Below, one piece after another: positions 9,925 through 20,172 of a DNA stretch of 48,777 nucleotides. The position numbers were made by a program, and so were the translations under genes. The stretch covers positions 1 to 48,777 of the forward strand of contig DTSY01000010.1 in assembly GCA_012965075.1 (NCBI GenBank), written 5' to 3'. The notes under the pieces were generated by a model. That model did no database searches and was not told the origin of the DNA. It saw nothing but the letters and a program-made list of their open reading frames with translations. The stretch is from Gammaproteobacteria bacterium. Its GTDB lineage: Bacteria; Pseudomonadota; Gammaproteobacteria; Magnimaribacterales; Magnimaribacteraceae. Numbering within the stretch: position 1 is the stretch's first letter; each line of letters starts with the position of its first letter.

Positions 9925-10855
9925 CGTTACTTAATATTTCTTTGAATAAAAGAGGTTCTTCAGCACTACAAAAAATATCTATTTCTGGGAAATTTATCTC
10001 TTTAGCGTGAAGTAGCATTCTTTTTATACCCCTTTTACTATAAAAGTTATTTAATTCAACTTGTCCATATTTTTTATCTCCGATAATCGGATGGCCTTCA
10101 TTACTTACTTGAACTCTTATTTGGTGCGTTCTCCCTGTTAATAGAGTGCACTCTAATAGGCAGACCTTTTGATTACTTTTTAGTCTTTTAAACTTAGTTA
10201 TTGATTGTTTGCCATCCGGAGTTTCTATTACGTGTCGTTCCCCAGACCTTAAATGATTTTTCTTTAGATTTGAAGTGATTTGTATTTCTTTATGGGGCCA
10301 TTTACTTCCTACAATAGCTAAATATTTTTTTTCTACCCTCCCCTCTCTCATTTCTGTATTTAAAGTTCTCAGAACAGATCTTTTGAGCGATAAAACGATA
10401 CAGCCTGAAGTTCCTCTGTCTAGCCTGTGAACTAACTGAGCATTCTTGAATTTATCATCTATTTGTCTTACTGCCTCTATTAAACCCAATTTTAAACCGC
10501 TCCCGCCATGACTGGCTAAACCTTCAGGTTTATTTAAAATTAAAACTGAGTTTTTATTGTAAATAATTCTTTCTTCTAATAATTCTGTTAAAGATTTACT
10601 AGCTCTGTTTTGATTTCTCTCTTCAATCCTATAAGGCGGAATCCTTATAACATCATCTTTTTTTAATCTTCTATCTGGTTTACTTCTTGAGCCATTTACC
10701 CTTACTTCACCTTTTCTGATTATTGAATATATTTTAGACCTAGGTAAATTCTTTAACCTTGAAATAAGACAGTTGTCCAATCTAACGTCTTCATACTCTT
10801 CATCAACAATATAGCTACTTACATTGAGATATTTACTTGTAGAAATTTTAATCAT
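9914..10855 (-). CDS. rluC: 23S rRNA pseudouridine synthase (RluC-like)
   Basis: N-terminal S4 domain (RLDNCLISRLKNLPRSKIYSIIRKGEVRVNG), LVHRLDRGTSGCIVL, TGRTHQIRVQ; divergent from rne as in E. coli. Confidence 0.93.
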   Translation of the reverse strand: MIKISTSKYLNVSSYIVDEEYEDVRLDNCLISRLKNLPRSKIYSIIRKGEVRVNGSRSKPDRRLKKDDVIRIPPYRIEERNQNRASKSLTELLEERIIYNKNSVLILNKPEGLASHGGSGLKLGLIEAVRQIDDKFKNAQLVHRLDRGTSGCIVLSLKRSVLRTLNTEMREGRVEKKYLAIVGSKWPHKEIQITSNLKKNHLRSGERHVIETPDGKQSITKFKRLKSNQKVCLLECTLLTGRTHQIRVQVSNEGHPIIGDKKYGQVELNNFYSKRGIKRMLLHAKEINFPEIDIFCSAEEPLLFKEILSNDGT

Positions 10856-11091
10856 TCTTTATAAAGTGCCTACTGTGTGCTATTTTAAATAAGAAGTTGT
10901 AAATTATTGTTAAAAAAAGAAGTTTCAATAGGAAATTACAACTAATTATTAAATTTATTAAATAGAAAGGAAAGCAAACAGTTATAGTAAGTTTTCTGAG
11001 AGAAGAAGAATTTTTAGTCGCATGGGTGTGACACAACTTAAGAATTAATTCGCCCATTACATATACACCTCTCTGATAGCTATTTCTAGCT

Positions 11092-11111
11092 TTCCTTCAA
11101 CACAGAAGGAA
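11092..11111 (+). promoter_or_regulatory. 7-bp perfect hairpin TTCCTTC-AACACA-GAAGGAA enclosing the rne Shine-Dalgarno
   Basis: Direct base-pairing inspection; GAAGGA is the SD just upstream of ATG 11116. Confidence 0.6.
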
Positions 11112-11115
11112 TGAC

Positions 11116-13215
11116 ATGAAAAGAATGTTAATAAATGCTACTCAGCCAGAAGAACTGAGAGTTGCATTAATAGACGGTCAAAGCATATACGATTTTGATA
11201 TAGAGCAAAAAGGCCAAGAAAGAAAAAGATCAAATATTTATAAGGCTAGAGTTTCTCGTATAGAACCAAGTCTAGGGGCGGCATTTGTAGACTTTGGTGC
11301 AGAAAAGCATGGATTTTTATCCTCTAAAGAACTTGCCCCTCAATACTTAAAAAATAAAAAAGGAAAAAATTCTATAACTGAGTGTTTAACTCAAGGACAG
11401 GAAATAATTGTTCAGGTTGATAAAGAAGAGAGAGGCACTAAAGGTGCTGCCTTAACTACCTTTATATCACTTCCAGGTCATTATTTAGTCTTAATGCCTA
11501 ATAATCCTGAAGCTGGAGGAATCTCTAGATCTCTGGAAGGGAAAGACAGAGAAGAGGTAAAAGAAAACTTTAGAAGTTTAGATGTTCCAGAAGGCATGGG
11601 GTTGATAGCTCGAACTGCAGCTCAAGGCTCTTCTCTAGATGAACTGCAATGGGATCTTGAATATTTATTAAGTGTTTGGGATGCAATTCAGGAAGCTAAT
11701 CAATTACGGAAGGGACCTTTTTTAATCTATAGAGATGATGATCTTATTTCTAGAACTTTGAGAGATTTCTTGAGGGAAGATATAACCGAAGTTTTAGTTG
11801 ATACGGATGAAGCCTTTGAAAAGGCTTCGGAATTTTCTGGAAGATTAGCACCTGATCTTCAAGATAAAGTTAAGCGATACAATGAAGCAGTACCTCTTTT
11901 TACTAGATACCAGGTAGAAAGCCAAATTGAAACCGCTTATCAAAGAGAAGTAGAATTAAACAACGGTGGTTCCATTACTATTGATCAAACTGAAGCTCTA
12001 GTCGCTATAGACATTAATTCTTCAAAAGCAACTAGCGGAGCAGATATAGAGGAAACGGCATTAAAAACAAATCTAGAAGCAGCTAAAGAAGTAGCAAAGC
12101 AATTAAGATTGAGAGACATTGGGGGACTAATTGTCATTGACTTTATAGATATGGGCTCTTTAAGAAATAAAAGAGCGGTCGAAGATTTAATGCTCGAATC
12201 TATTTCTTTAGACAGAGCTAAAACACAAGTGGGAAGAATATCTAGGTTTGGTCTATTGGAAATGTCTAGGCAAAGATTAAGGCCTTCCCTTCAGGAAAGA
12301 TGGACTCAAGATATAGGAAGTCTGTCAACTGCGGTTTTAAGATTAATTGAGGAAGAAGCTGGAAAAAAGAAAAGCGGTGAAGTTAGGGCTGTAGTGTCTT
12401 CAGACATGTCAGTCTTTCTGTTGAATGAACGCAGATCCAGAATTAATGAAATTGAAGAAAGAACTAATGTAAGAGTAGTTGTAGTGTCTGATCCGACTAG
12501 ATCAGATAACAGATTTGAGGTAACCAGAATAAGATCAGACGATAACAAAACAAGAGGAGAAACTAGTTACAAAATACAAGACAAAATAGGAACTTCTAGT
12601 AAATTTGATTCTGCTCTTAAAAAGAAAAGTTTAGAAGAAGCTGCGGTAAGCATAACTCCAAACAAAAAGCCCAGAAGTAAAGGTCAAGGGTTCCTTTCTA
12701 TGATTGTAGAAACCTTGACAGGACAACCCAAGAAAGAACCTCCTTCTAAACCTAAACCTAAGCCTAAACCTAGAAGAGGTCCAAATAAACAAAGAAGAGC
12801 TAATAAAGACTTTAAACCAAAAGAAAATAATAGAAATCTTCAAAGAGGTTCTAATAACAGAAGTAAAACTAATAAAAGTATAAGCCAAACAAAAGAAGGA
12901 TCAGGTGAACCTAAAGAAGGAGCGGGTAAGCAAGCAACAAATCAAAAGAATGACTTCAAAAATGCTAAGCCCCAAAAGAAAATAAAAACAGATCCAGTTC
13001 AAAACAAGAAACCAAAAAAGATGCCTAGCACTAAAGTTGTTGATGCTAAAGAAAAGACTAAAAAAATAGAGCCTAAAAAAACAAAAGAGAAAGCTGAAAC
13101 TTCTGAAATCTCTGCACTTACAGAAAATAAAAATCTTGAAGTCCCTAAACAAGAAAGCAAAAAAAGTGCCAAAGACTGGGGACGAGCTTCTAATGATCCA
13201 AGAAATAAAGGTTAG
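11116..13215 (+). CDS. rne: Ribonuclease E/G; catalytic domain plus basic low-complexity C-terminal tail
   Basis: MKRMLINATQPEELRVALIDGQSIYDFDIE, S1 domain, catalytic Asp in VAIDINSSK and VIDFIDM; K/P-rich C-terminus. Confidence 0.94.
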   Translation: MKRMLINATQPEELRVALIDGQSIYDFDIEQKGQERKRSNIYKARVSRIEPSLGAAFVDFGAEKHGFLSSKELAPQYLKNKKGKNSITECLTQGQEIIVQVDKEERGTKGAALTTFISLPGHYLVLMPNNPEAGGISRSLEGKDREEVKENFRSLDVPEGMGLIARTAAQGSSLDELQWDLEYLLSVWDAIQEANQLRKGPFLIYRDDDLISRTLRDFLREDITEVLVDTDEAFEKASEFSGRLAPDLQDKVKRYNEAVPLFTRYQVESQIETAYQREVELNNGGSITIDQTEALVAIDINSSKATSGADIEETALKTNLEAAKEVAKQLRLRDIGGLIVIDFIDMGSLRNKRAVEDLMLESISLDRAKTQVGRISRFGLLEMSRQRLRPSLQERWTQDIGSLSTAVLRLIEEEAGKKKSGEVRAVVSSDMSVFLLNERRSRINEIEERTNVRVVVVSDPTRSDNRFEVTRIRSDDNKTRGETSYKIQDKIGTSSKFDSALKKKSLEEAAVSITPNKKPRSKGQGFLSMIVETLTGQPKKEPPSKPKPKPKPRRGPNKQRRANKDFKPKENNRNLQRGSNNRSKTNKSISQTKEGSGEPKEGAGKQATNQKNDFKNAKPQKKIKTDPVQNKKPKKMPSTKVVDAKEKTKKIEPKKTKEKAETSEISALTENKNLEVPKQESKKSAKDWGRASNDPRNKG

Positions 13216-14069
13216 GTAAAGCCCGGTAAATCTTTTTTTGTTAATTTATTGACATAACTCTCGATAAGTCTTCCTGAAATAGAAATTCTACCCGGTGGAA
13301 CATCAGGCAAGGATTGATAATGAAACCATTCAGCTATATCTATTTCTTCTCCATCTGGTTTCAAATCTCCTTCCTCATATTCAGCATGGAAACCCAACAT
13401 TAGTTGGCTTGGGAAAGGCCAAGATTGGCTTCCATAATATTGGCAATTTTTTACCTTGATACTAACTTCTTCAAATATTTCCCTTTGTATTGCCTCCTCT
13501 ACAGTCTCTCCAACTTCTATAAAGCCTGCCAAGGTACTAAAGATTTTAGTAGGGAAGTTTTTATTATGTGCGAGCAATAGTCTTTCATTATCAGTAACTA
13601 AAACAATAATACAGGGTGAAATTCTAGGATAAATTAGATTATTGCAATCTTTACAAAACATAGCTTTTTCAACTAAATGTAGTGAAGTTTCAGACCCACA
13701 CGTACCGCAATATTTATTTTTCCTATTCCATTCAACAAGCTGAATACTTCTAGAACAAATTCCAAAATAGGTATCAGGTATTATTCCTAAAAGAGTTCGA
13801 AATGGTTTTAGTGATGTTTCAGGTATAAGCAAAGACTCATTATCTAATTCAAGTGCATACAAAGAATTATTGTCTAAGTAGCCAATGAAATGTTCTGTCT
13901 TTACTGCCATTCCAGACCATTTATATTGGTCATTATCTATTAAAGCTAAGTTTTGACTGACGCTATCTATAAGCAGGTCTTCACCTTTAACAACCAAATA
14001 AATTTTCTCTAGTTGCTTGGTATCCGTGTTTTCAACAACAAAAGTTGTTTTTGAACTGAGCGTTATCAT
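13212..14069 (-). CDS. nudC: NADH pyrophosphatase / NAD-cap hydrolase
   Basis: CGTCG...CKDC zinc ribbon, Nudix box GFIEVGETVEEAIQREIFEEVSI, SQSWPFPSQLMLGF. Confidence 0.93.
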   Translation of the reverse strand: MITLSSKTTFVVENTDTKQLEKIYLVVKGEDLLIDSVSQNLALIDNDQYKWSGMAVKTEHFIGYLDNNSLYALELDNESLLIPETSLKPFRTLLGIIPDTYFGICSRSIQLVEWNRKNKYCGTCGSETSLHLVEKAMFCKDCNNLIYPRISPCIIVLVTDNERLLLAHNKNFPTKIFSTLAGFIEVGETVEEAIQREIFEEVSIKVKNCQYYGSQSWPFPSQLMLGFHAEYEEGDLKPDGEEIDIAEWFHYQSLPDVPPGRISISGRLIESYVNKLTKKDLPGFT

Positions 14070-14154
14070 TTATTATCTTGTCTTCAATTTAACAATATTC
14101 GATTAAAATACAGTTTAACACTTAAATAAAATTATCTTTTAATCCAAGAAAAGT

Positions 14155-15498
14155 ATGGAACCAATCTATTTAAATGAAGGAATGATAGTTTCAGGAATCG
14201 TTCTGGCTATAAGTTTTATTTTAATTTTTACTGAAACTCTCCACGGGTTCCATAGAAGTAAAGTTGCTATGGCTGGAGCTGGAGCAATGATATTAGTGGG
14301 CCAGTATTATGGTTTCTATAGTCCTGATAAAGCATTCGAAGCGATTGACTGGAACGTCATATTCTTACTGGCAAGCATGATGGCTATAGTGGCAATAATG
14401 GTCAGTACCGGGGGGTTTGAGCGACTAGCGGCACAAATAGGAAGATTTGCTAAGGGAAGACAATTTTTGTTAATGGTCATTATGGGTACTGCTGTAACCC
14501 TTCTTTCACTACTTCTGGATAACGTTACTACGGTGGTAATTTTTGGTCCTTTAATAGTCTTAATAGCTCAAAAAATGAAAGTTAACCCTATTCCTTATCT
14601 TATGGCAGCAGCTCTTTTATCAGACACAGGGGGAGTGGCAACTCTAGTAGGTGACCCACCTAACCTAATGATCGGTAGTGCTGTAGGAATAAGCTTTATG
14701 ACTTTCTTAAAACACATGGGGGGCATAGTTTTAGTGGCCTGGATAGGAACTTTGTTTGCACTAAAATTCTTATGTAGAAAAGATCTTTCTATAACTCCAG
14801 AGGGAACTTTTGAAGAAGATATACCTTACAAAGATAAATCTCTATGGACAAAATCTTTAGCTGTTTTGGGGTTACTGGTTGTTCTCTTTATCAGCCATGA
14901 TGCCATTCATTGGCAACCTTGGATGGTAGCAGGAGCAGGTCTAATCATCTTAGTTCTTATAGCTAAGCACGTTGAAATGGAAGAAGTAATGAGAGAAGTT
15001 GAAATGCCTTTACTCATATTCTTTATTTCTCTTTTTATAATTGTAGGCGGAGTTGAAGGTAGTCACTTTCTGCAATACCTGGGTCAATTTGTTATTGGTT
15101 TCGTTGAACAAGATCTACTTCTAGCAACAATTGTTCTCATGTGGGTGGCTGCTTTTATGTCTGCTGCTATCGATAATATTCCTTTTACTGCAGCCATGAT
15201 ACCGATCCTTCTTTCTTTAGAAGCGCAAGGCATAGACATCACACCTTTATGGTGGGCATTAGCTTTAGGTGTTGGCATGGGGGGAAATGGCACTCATATT
15301 GGCTCAACAGCTAATGTATACATAGTGACTGTTTCAGAGAGACTAGCAAAAAAAGAAAACAATCCAGAATTAGCAATAACACCTTATAAATGGGCGACTA
15401 TAGGATTACCAGTGATGATTCTAACTTTAGTAATTTGTACAATCATTATGTACTTTTTCTTTGATTTTTACGCTACGCCCTTCCCTAGAACTTCTTAA
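14155..15498 (+). CDS. SLC13/ArsB-NhaD superfamily transporter (putative Na+/H+ antiporter)
   Basis: 447 aa polytopic; LLDNVTTVVIFGPL, DTGGVATLVGDPPNLMIG, AAIDNIPFTAAMIPI, GMGGNGTHIGSTANV repeat signatures. Confidence 0.88.
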   Translation: MEPIYLNEGMIVSGIVLAISFILIFTETLHGFHRSKVAMAGAGAMILVGQYYGFYSPDKAFEAIDWNVIFLLASMMAIVAIMVSTGGFERLAAQIGRFAKGRQFLLMVIMGTAVTLLSLLLDNVTTVVIFGPLIVLIAQKMKVNPIPYLMAAALLSDTGGVATLVGDPPNLMIGSAVGISFMTFLKHMGGIVLVAWIGTLFALKFLCRKDLSITPEGTFEEDIPYKDKSLWTKSLAVLGLLVVLFISHDAIHWQPWMVAGAGLIILVLIAKHVEMEEVMREVEMPLLIFFISLFIIVGGVEGSHFLQYLGQFVIGFVEQDLLLATIVLMWVAAFMSAAIDNIPFTAAMIPILLSLEAQGIDITPLWWALALGVGMGGNGTHIGSTANVYIVTVSERLAKKENNPELAITPYKWATIGLPVMILTLVICTIIMYFFFDFYATPFPRTS

Positions 15499-15511
15499 AT
15501 CAGTATAAAAA

Positions 15512-16468
15512 ATGAACAGACGATTTTGTGTAGCACCTATGATGGATAGAACTGATCGCCATGAAAGATTCTTTTTAAGAAGTCTTAGTAAAAAAGCTTT
15601 TTTGTATACAGAAATGATAAATGTGAATGCGCTTCTGTATGGAGATAAAAAAGACATTTTATTATTCAATGAATGCGAGCACCCACTGGGTATTCAATTA
15701 GGCGGTAATGACCCGATAAAATTAGGGGACTCTGCTATTATTTCTGAAGCCTCTGGATATGATGAGATAAACCTAAATATTGGATGTCCAAGCCCTAAAG
15801 TCCAAAATGGAGAATTTGGTGCAGTTCTTATGAAAAATCCTAAGTTAGTGGCTCAATGTATTAAATCTATTAAGAATAAAGTTAAAATTCCTGTCTCAGT
15901 AAAATGTCGTATAGGAGTTGATGATATGAATGAAGATAAAGATTTAAGTGCCTTTATCAAAGAAGTAAGTGACTCAGGCTGCAAGGTTTTTATTGTTCAT
16001 GCTCGCAAGGCTTGGCTTAAAGGTCTAAGTCCTAAGGAAAATAGAAATATACCCCCCCTTAATTATCAGAGAGTTTATCGGCTGAAAGAAGAATTCCCAG
16101 ATTTAGAAATTATTATAAATGGTGGACTAGAGAAAATAGAGGATAGCGAAAAACATCTACGATTTGTAGACGGAGTCATGATGGGTAGAAATATTTATGA
16201 AGATCCTTATCAACTTTTAAAAGTAGACCCCTTGATTTACGGACTTCCTGAGTCCTTAAAGACCAAAAGGGATATTCTTTTAGAAATGATCCCATATGTT
16301 ATGCAACAAAATAATTCTGGTGAAAAAATACAGCTTGTCTGTAAACACTTCATGGGATTAGCTAAAGGTACTAAATTTGCTAAAAATATTAGATCAAGTC
16401 TTGCTAGATTACACACTTTTAAGAGGCCTGAAAAAAAACTCATTCAAATTGCTAATCAACTAAGTTAA
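15512..16468 (+). CDS. dusA: tRNA-dihydrouridine(20/20a) synthase
   Basis: RRFCVAPMMDRTDRHERFFLR, NLNIGCPSPKVQNGEFGAVLM, FIVHARKAWLKGLSPKENR. Confidence 0.94.
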   Translation: MNRRFCVAPMMDRTDRHERFFLRSLSKKAFLYTEMINVNALLYGDKKDILLFNECEHPLGIQLGGNDPIKLGDSAIISEASGYDEINLNIGCPSPKVQNGEFGAVLMKNPKLVAQCIKSIKNKVKIPVSVKCRIGVDDMNEDKDLSAFIKEVSDSGCKVFIVHARKAWLKGLSPKENRNIPPLNYQRVYRLKEEFPDLEIIINGGLEKIEDSEKHLRFVDGVMMGRNIYEDPYQLLKVDPLIYGLPESLKTKRDILLEMIPYVMQQNNSGEKIQLVCKHFMGLAKGTKFAKNIRSSLARLHTFKRPEKKLIQIANQLS

Positions 16469-16470
16469 AG

Positions 16471-16935
16471 ATGCTTAAAAAAATAAAAGGGTATATTTCT
16501 GAATTTGGGAATCAATCTTCTGATTCAGAAAACCAAGAAGAAAAAGAAAAAAACATTATTAATAATGCCTGTGCAGCTCTTTTAATTGAAACAGCTCTAG
16601 CTGATAAAGTATTTAACACTGAAGAAATAGATTCAATGAAAAAAACATTAAGAGAAGTGTACGAGATAGATGAAAAAGATTTAGATGAGTTAATAAGCGA
16701 ATCTGAAAAGAAAGTTTCTGAATCAACTTCTTTATATGAATACACAAGGCTAATAAATGATTTATGTGATTATCAAGATAAGCTTAAATTAATTCAAAAT
16801 CTATGGGCTATAGCTTTCGCTGATAAACACTTGGATAAATATGAAGAATATTTAATAAGAAAAATCTCTGATCTTCTTTATGTTAGTCACAGCGACTTTA
16901 TTCAACAAAAATTAAATGTGAAAGAAAGCCTTTAA
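16471..16935 (+). CDS. TerB-family (tellurite-resistance TerB-like) protein
   Basis: 154 aa; NNACAALLIETALADKVFNTEEIDSMKK...LWAIAFADKHLDKYEEYLIRKISDLLYVSHSDFIQ matches the TerB-like helical pattern. Confidence 0.8.
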   Translation: MLKKIKGYISEFGNQSSDSENQEEKEKNIINNACAALLIETALADKVFNTEEIDSMKKTLREVYEIDEKDLDELISESEKKVSESTSLYEYTRLINDLCDYQDKLKLIQNLWAIAFADKHLDKYEEYLIRKISDLLYVSHSDFIQQKLNVKESL

Positions 16936-17615
16936 AAGTCATCAAAGCTATCAAAGTCATCTTCAACTTCTCCATCCTTAACGTCATATTCCCTATTCTG
17001 GTAATACGCATCTTTTAAAAAAAGATATTCATCTCCCATAATTAAGCTTTCTAACCCTAAGTACCTAGCTCGAGTATCTATAAGATCCAGGAATTTAAGA
17101 CTATAAACTGTAGGTTCATGGTCTATTATTATTGAAGGACTTAAAAAAGCATCTGGAATCATCCCAATCGTATCTCGTAAACTACTTGGCCCCAATCCTG
17201 GAAGCATAATATATGGGCCGTGGGGCACTCCCCATAATGCCAAGGTTTGACCAAAATCCTCATCATGTTTTTTTAGGCCCATCTTACTAGCTACATCTAT
17301 AAAACCTGCAAGACCAAGAGTGGAGTTAACAGTAAATCTTGCCATATCTGATAGACCATCTTTAATCTTTCCCTGTAAAATATTATTTAAAGAAATATTA
17401 ACGTCATCAATGTTAGAAATAGAATTGTAGACACCTAATTCAATAAAATCAGGGGTGATCTTTTGGTAAAACTTAGCTACGGGTGTTGCAATGGCCTTAT
17501 CTAGTTTTTTATTAACCTTCAAAATTGTTCTGTTAATCTCTTCGAACGGATCATTTTCTGCAATCAGAAAAGGATTGAAAAGAAGTGTTATCAATAGAGG
17601 AAGTAGCTTTTTCAT
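16932..17615 (-). CDS. mlaA: MlaA/VacJ family outer-membrane phospholipid transport protein
   Basis: DPFEEINRTILKVNKKLDKAIATPVAKFYQ, FTVNSTLGLAGFIDVASKMGL, EDFGQTLALWGVPHGPYIMLPGLGPSSLRD. Confidence 0.93.
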   Translation of the reverse strand: MKKLLPLLITLLFNPFLIAENDPFEEINRTILKVNKKLDKAIATPVAKFYQKITPDFIELGVYNSISNIDDVNISLNNILQGKIKDGLSDMARFTVNSTLGLAGFIDVASKMGLKKHDEDFGQTLALWGVPHGPYIMLPGLGPSSLRDTIGMIPDAFLSPSIIIDHEPTVYSLKFLDLIDTRARYLGLESLIMGDEYLFLKDAYYQNREYDVKDGEVEDDFDSFDDF

Positions 17616-18442
17616 ACTTTTTTTTGAGGGATAATTTGGCTAACAGATTTCTTAACTATTTCCATGTTTTTAATTACCTTCTTGGCAATGGAATCAAAAA
17701 TTAATTTGTAATCATTTAATTCATAAAGTATGACAAATTCTTTCTTTTCAAGGAGAGGTATTTCGGAGAGAAGCTCTAATCCATATTCTGTAGCCAGATT
17801 CCGACCTCCTCCCTTTCCAAAAATAAAGTACTTTTTCTTAGAGTCACTTGGCTTAAAAAAACTCATGTTCTCAATTAGACCTAAAATTGGCAATTCCAAT
17901 CTTTTTATCATTTCTATGCCTTTTCTGGTGTCTGAAGTTGAGACATCTTGAGGAGTGGTTACAACTATGGCCCCATTTAATGGCAGTCTTTGCAGTAAAG
18001 TTAGCTGTACATCTCCGGTCCCAGGTGGAGTATCGATTATTAAGTAATCTAGTTCTTGCCAATCGGTTTGAGACATCAATTGCATAACAGCTCCACTGAC
18101 CATAGGCCCTCTCCAGATTACAGGTTTTTGATCTCGAGCAATTAAACCCATGGAAATAAACTTAATGCCTTTTTTATTTAAAGGAACAAGTAATTTATTA
18201 TCTTTAACATCAATTTCTTCACTTGAGGCTTCAAGTAGCACTGGCTGACTAGGGCCGTAAATATCTGCATCTAGAAGACCTACAGCGTATCCTTTATCAG
18301 CTAAACTAAGAGCTAAATTAAGTGAAATCTCTGATTTACCAACCCCACCTTTAGCTGAAAAAACACCAATGATGTTTTTTACCCTCCTTAAAGTTTCAGG
18401 AACTCTAGCCATAGCCTCTTTATTGGGTCTTTTATTGCTCAT
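17612..18442 (-). CDS. mrp: Mrp/NBP35-family P-loop ATPase (ApbC-like)
   Basis: FSAKGGVGKSEISLNLALSLADKGYAVGLLDADIYGPSQP, PGTGDVQLTL, GLIENMS, IFGKGGG. Confidence 0.92.
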   Translation of the reverse strand: MSNKRPNKEAMARVPETLRRVKNIIGVFSAKGGVGKSEISLNLALSLADKGYAVGLLDADIYGPSQPVLLEASSEEIDVKDNKLLVPLNKKGIKFISMGLIARDQKPVIWRGPMVSGAVMQLMSQTDWQELDYLIIDTPPGTGDVQLTLLQRLPLNGAIVVTTPQDVSTSDTRKGIEMIKRLELPILGLIENMSFFKPSDSKKKYFIFGKGGGRNLATEYGLELLSEIPLLEKKEFVILYELNDYKLIFDSIAKKVIKNMEIVKKSVSQIIPQKKV

Positions 18443-18510
18443 TAGCTTATAACCAGTAAGTTATAATAGTATTTAATTAACATTCTAAGCTTTGCTTGTA
18501 TCTTCGCAAC

Positions 18511-20172
18511 ATGTCTAAAGATTATTCTAAAAGAGATATTCTAGTAACAAATGCACTTCCTTATGCTAATGGACCGTTGCACATAGGACATTTATTAGAA
18601 CACATACAATCAGATATATGGGTTAGATATCAAAGATTTCAAGGTAATAATTGTACTTACATATGCGGTGAAGACGCACACGGCACTGCAATAATGCTTA
18701 AAGCAGAAGAAGAAGGAGTTTCGCCAGAAAAATTAATTGAAGAGGTCAGGATAAGTCATGAAGAAGACTTTAAGGCCTTTAATATAAGTCACGACAATTA
18801 TCACACTACTCACAGTGATGAGAATCAGTTTTATTCTGAAACTATTTTCTCTCGTCTTAAGGATAAAGGGTTAATTGAAGAGAAAGAAATAGAACAACTC
18901 TATGACACAGAAAAGGAATTATTTCTTTCAGACAGATATGTACAAGGTACTTGTCCTCATTGTGAAGCTGATAAGCAATATGGAGATAATTGTGAAGTTT
19001 GTAGCTCAACTTATTCTGCAATTGACCTTATTAATCCCGTATCTGTACTTACCAACACGAAACCTGAATTAAAGAAAAGTTTACATCTCTTCTTCAAGTT
19101 ATCCTCTCTAAAGGAAGAGATAAAAGAATGGCTAAATACATCACAAGTACCTTCTCAAGCCTTAAATAAGTTATCTGAATGGACTGAGGGAGAAATCAAA
19201 GATTGGGATATAAGTCGTGATGCCCCATACTTTGGATTTAAGATTCCTGGCTATAATAATAAATATTTTTATGTATGGCTTGATGCCCCAATAGGTTATT
19301 TAGCCAGTCACAAAAACTATCTGGATAAATTAAATAGATCTGAAGAGTTTGATGATTATTGGAAGCCAGGTTCATCAGCTGAGCTTTATCATTTTATCGG
19401 TAAAGACATAATGTATTTCCATGCCCTATTCTTTCCAGCGATGTTGCTAAAATCTGAATTTCGTCAACCAGATGGTGTCTTCATACACGGATTTTTGACA
19501 GTTAATGGAGAAAAGATGTCTAAATCTAGAGGAACTTTTATTTTAGCTAAAACTTACCATCAAGTTCTTGATCCTGAATACTTAAGGTATTATTTTGCTG
19601 CAAAGTTAGGAACTGGTGTAGGTGATATAGATATCAATCTTGATGACTTTCTTCAACGCGTAAATTCTGATGTGGTCGGTAAATTCATAAATATAGGAAG
19701 TAGAACAGCAAATTTTATTAATAAAGACTTCAACAATAAGCTATCAAGTAACTTACATGAGGAATCTATCATTCAAGATTTCTTAGATCATGCTTCTCTA
19801 ATTTCTGAAACGTATGAAAAAAGAGAATTTAGTAAAGCAATCAGAGAAATAATGGTTTTAGCAGATAAAGCTAACCAATATATTGACAGGATGGAGCCAT
19901 GGATTTTATCTAAAGAGGAAAAAAATAAAGACCTTGTTCAGTCAGTATGTACCACAGCATTAAATTTGTTTAGATTATTAACAATTATGCTCAATCCTGT
20001 TGTCCCCAACTTGTGCTCTAGGGTTTATAGCTTTCTTAACATAGAAGAACCAAAATGGAATCAGATGAGTGAACTTCTTTTAAATCATGAAATCTTAACT
20101 TATAAACCACTTCTAACTAGAATTGAAAAAGAACAAATTGAACAAATAAAACAAAAATCAAAGGAGTTCTAA
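18511..20172 (+). CDS. metG: Methionyl-tRNA synthetase, catalytic and anticodon-binding domains only (start trimmed to ATG 18511)
   Basis: [22 protein letters not shown] (HIGH), CPHC...CEVC zinc knuckle, EKMSKSRGT (KMSKS). Confidence 0.95.
   Translation: MSKDYSKRDILVTNALPYANGPLHIGHLLEHIQSDIWVRYQRFQGNNCTYICGEDAHGTAIMLKAEEEGVSPEKLIEEVRISHEEDFKAFNISHDNYHTTHSDENQFYSETIFSRLKDKGLIEEKEIEQLYDTEKELFLSDRYVQGTCPHCEADKQYGDNCEVCSSTYSAIDLINPVSVLTNTKPELKKSLHLFFKLSSLKEEIKEWLNTSQVPSQALNKLSEWTEGEIKDWDISRDAPYFGFKIPGYNNKYFYVWLDAPIGYLASHKNYLDKLNRSEEFDDYWKPGSSAELYHFIGKDIMYFHALFFPAMLLKSEFRQPDGVFIHGFLTVNGEKMSKSRGTFILAKTYHQVLDPEYLRYYFAAKLGTGVGDIDINLDDFLQRVNSDVVGKFINIGSRTANFINKDFNNKLSSNLHEESIIQDFLDHASLISETYEKREFSKAIREIMVLADKANQYIDRMEPWILSKEEKNKDLVQSVCTTALNLFRLLTIMLNPVVPNLCSRVYSFLNIEEPKWNQMSELLLNHEILTYKPLLTRIEKEQIEQIKQKSKEF

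Noticed and set aside
10848-11057. 69-aa ORF between rluC and rne
   Set aside because: Low-complexity hydrophobic translation in a leader region, overlaps rluC start, no recognisable family; more likely the rne 5' UTR.
12747-12776. CCTAAA/CCTAAG tandem-like repeat (PKPKPKPKPR)
   Set aside because: Short low-complexity coding repeat typical of RNase E C-terminal tails; not a mobile or CRISPR repeat.
12306-13152. Minus-strand ORFs opposite rne
   Set aside because: Antisense shadows of the K/P/R-rich coding sequence; translations are F/S/R-rich and lack family features.
18462-18467. TATAAT between mrp and metG as a promoter
   Set aside because: Perfect -10 hexamer but no convincing -35 at proper spacing; expected by chance in AT-rich DNA.
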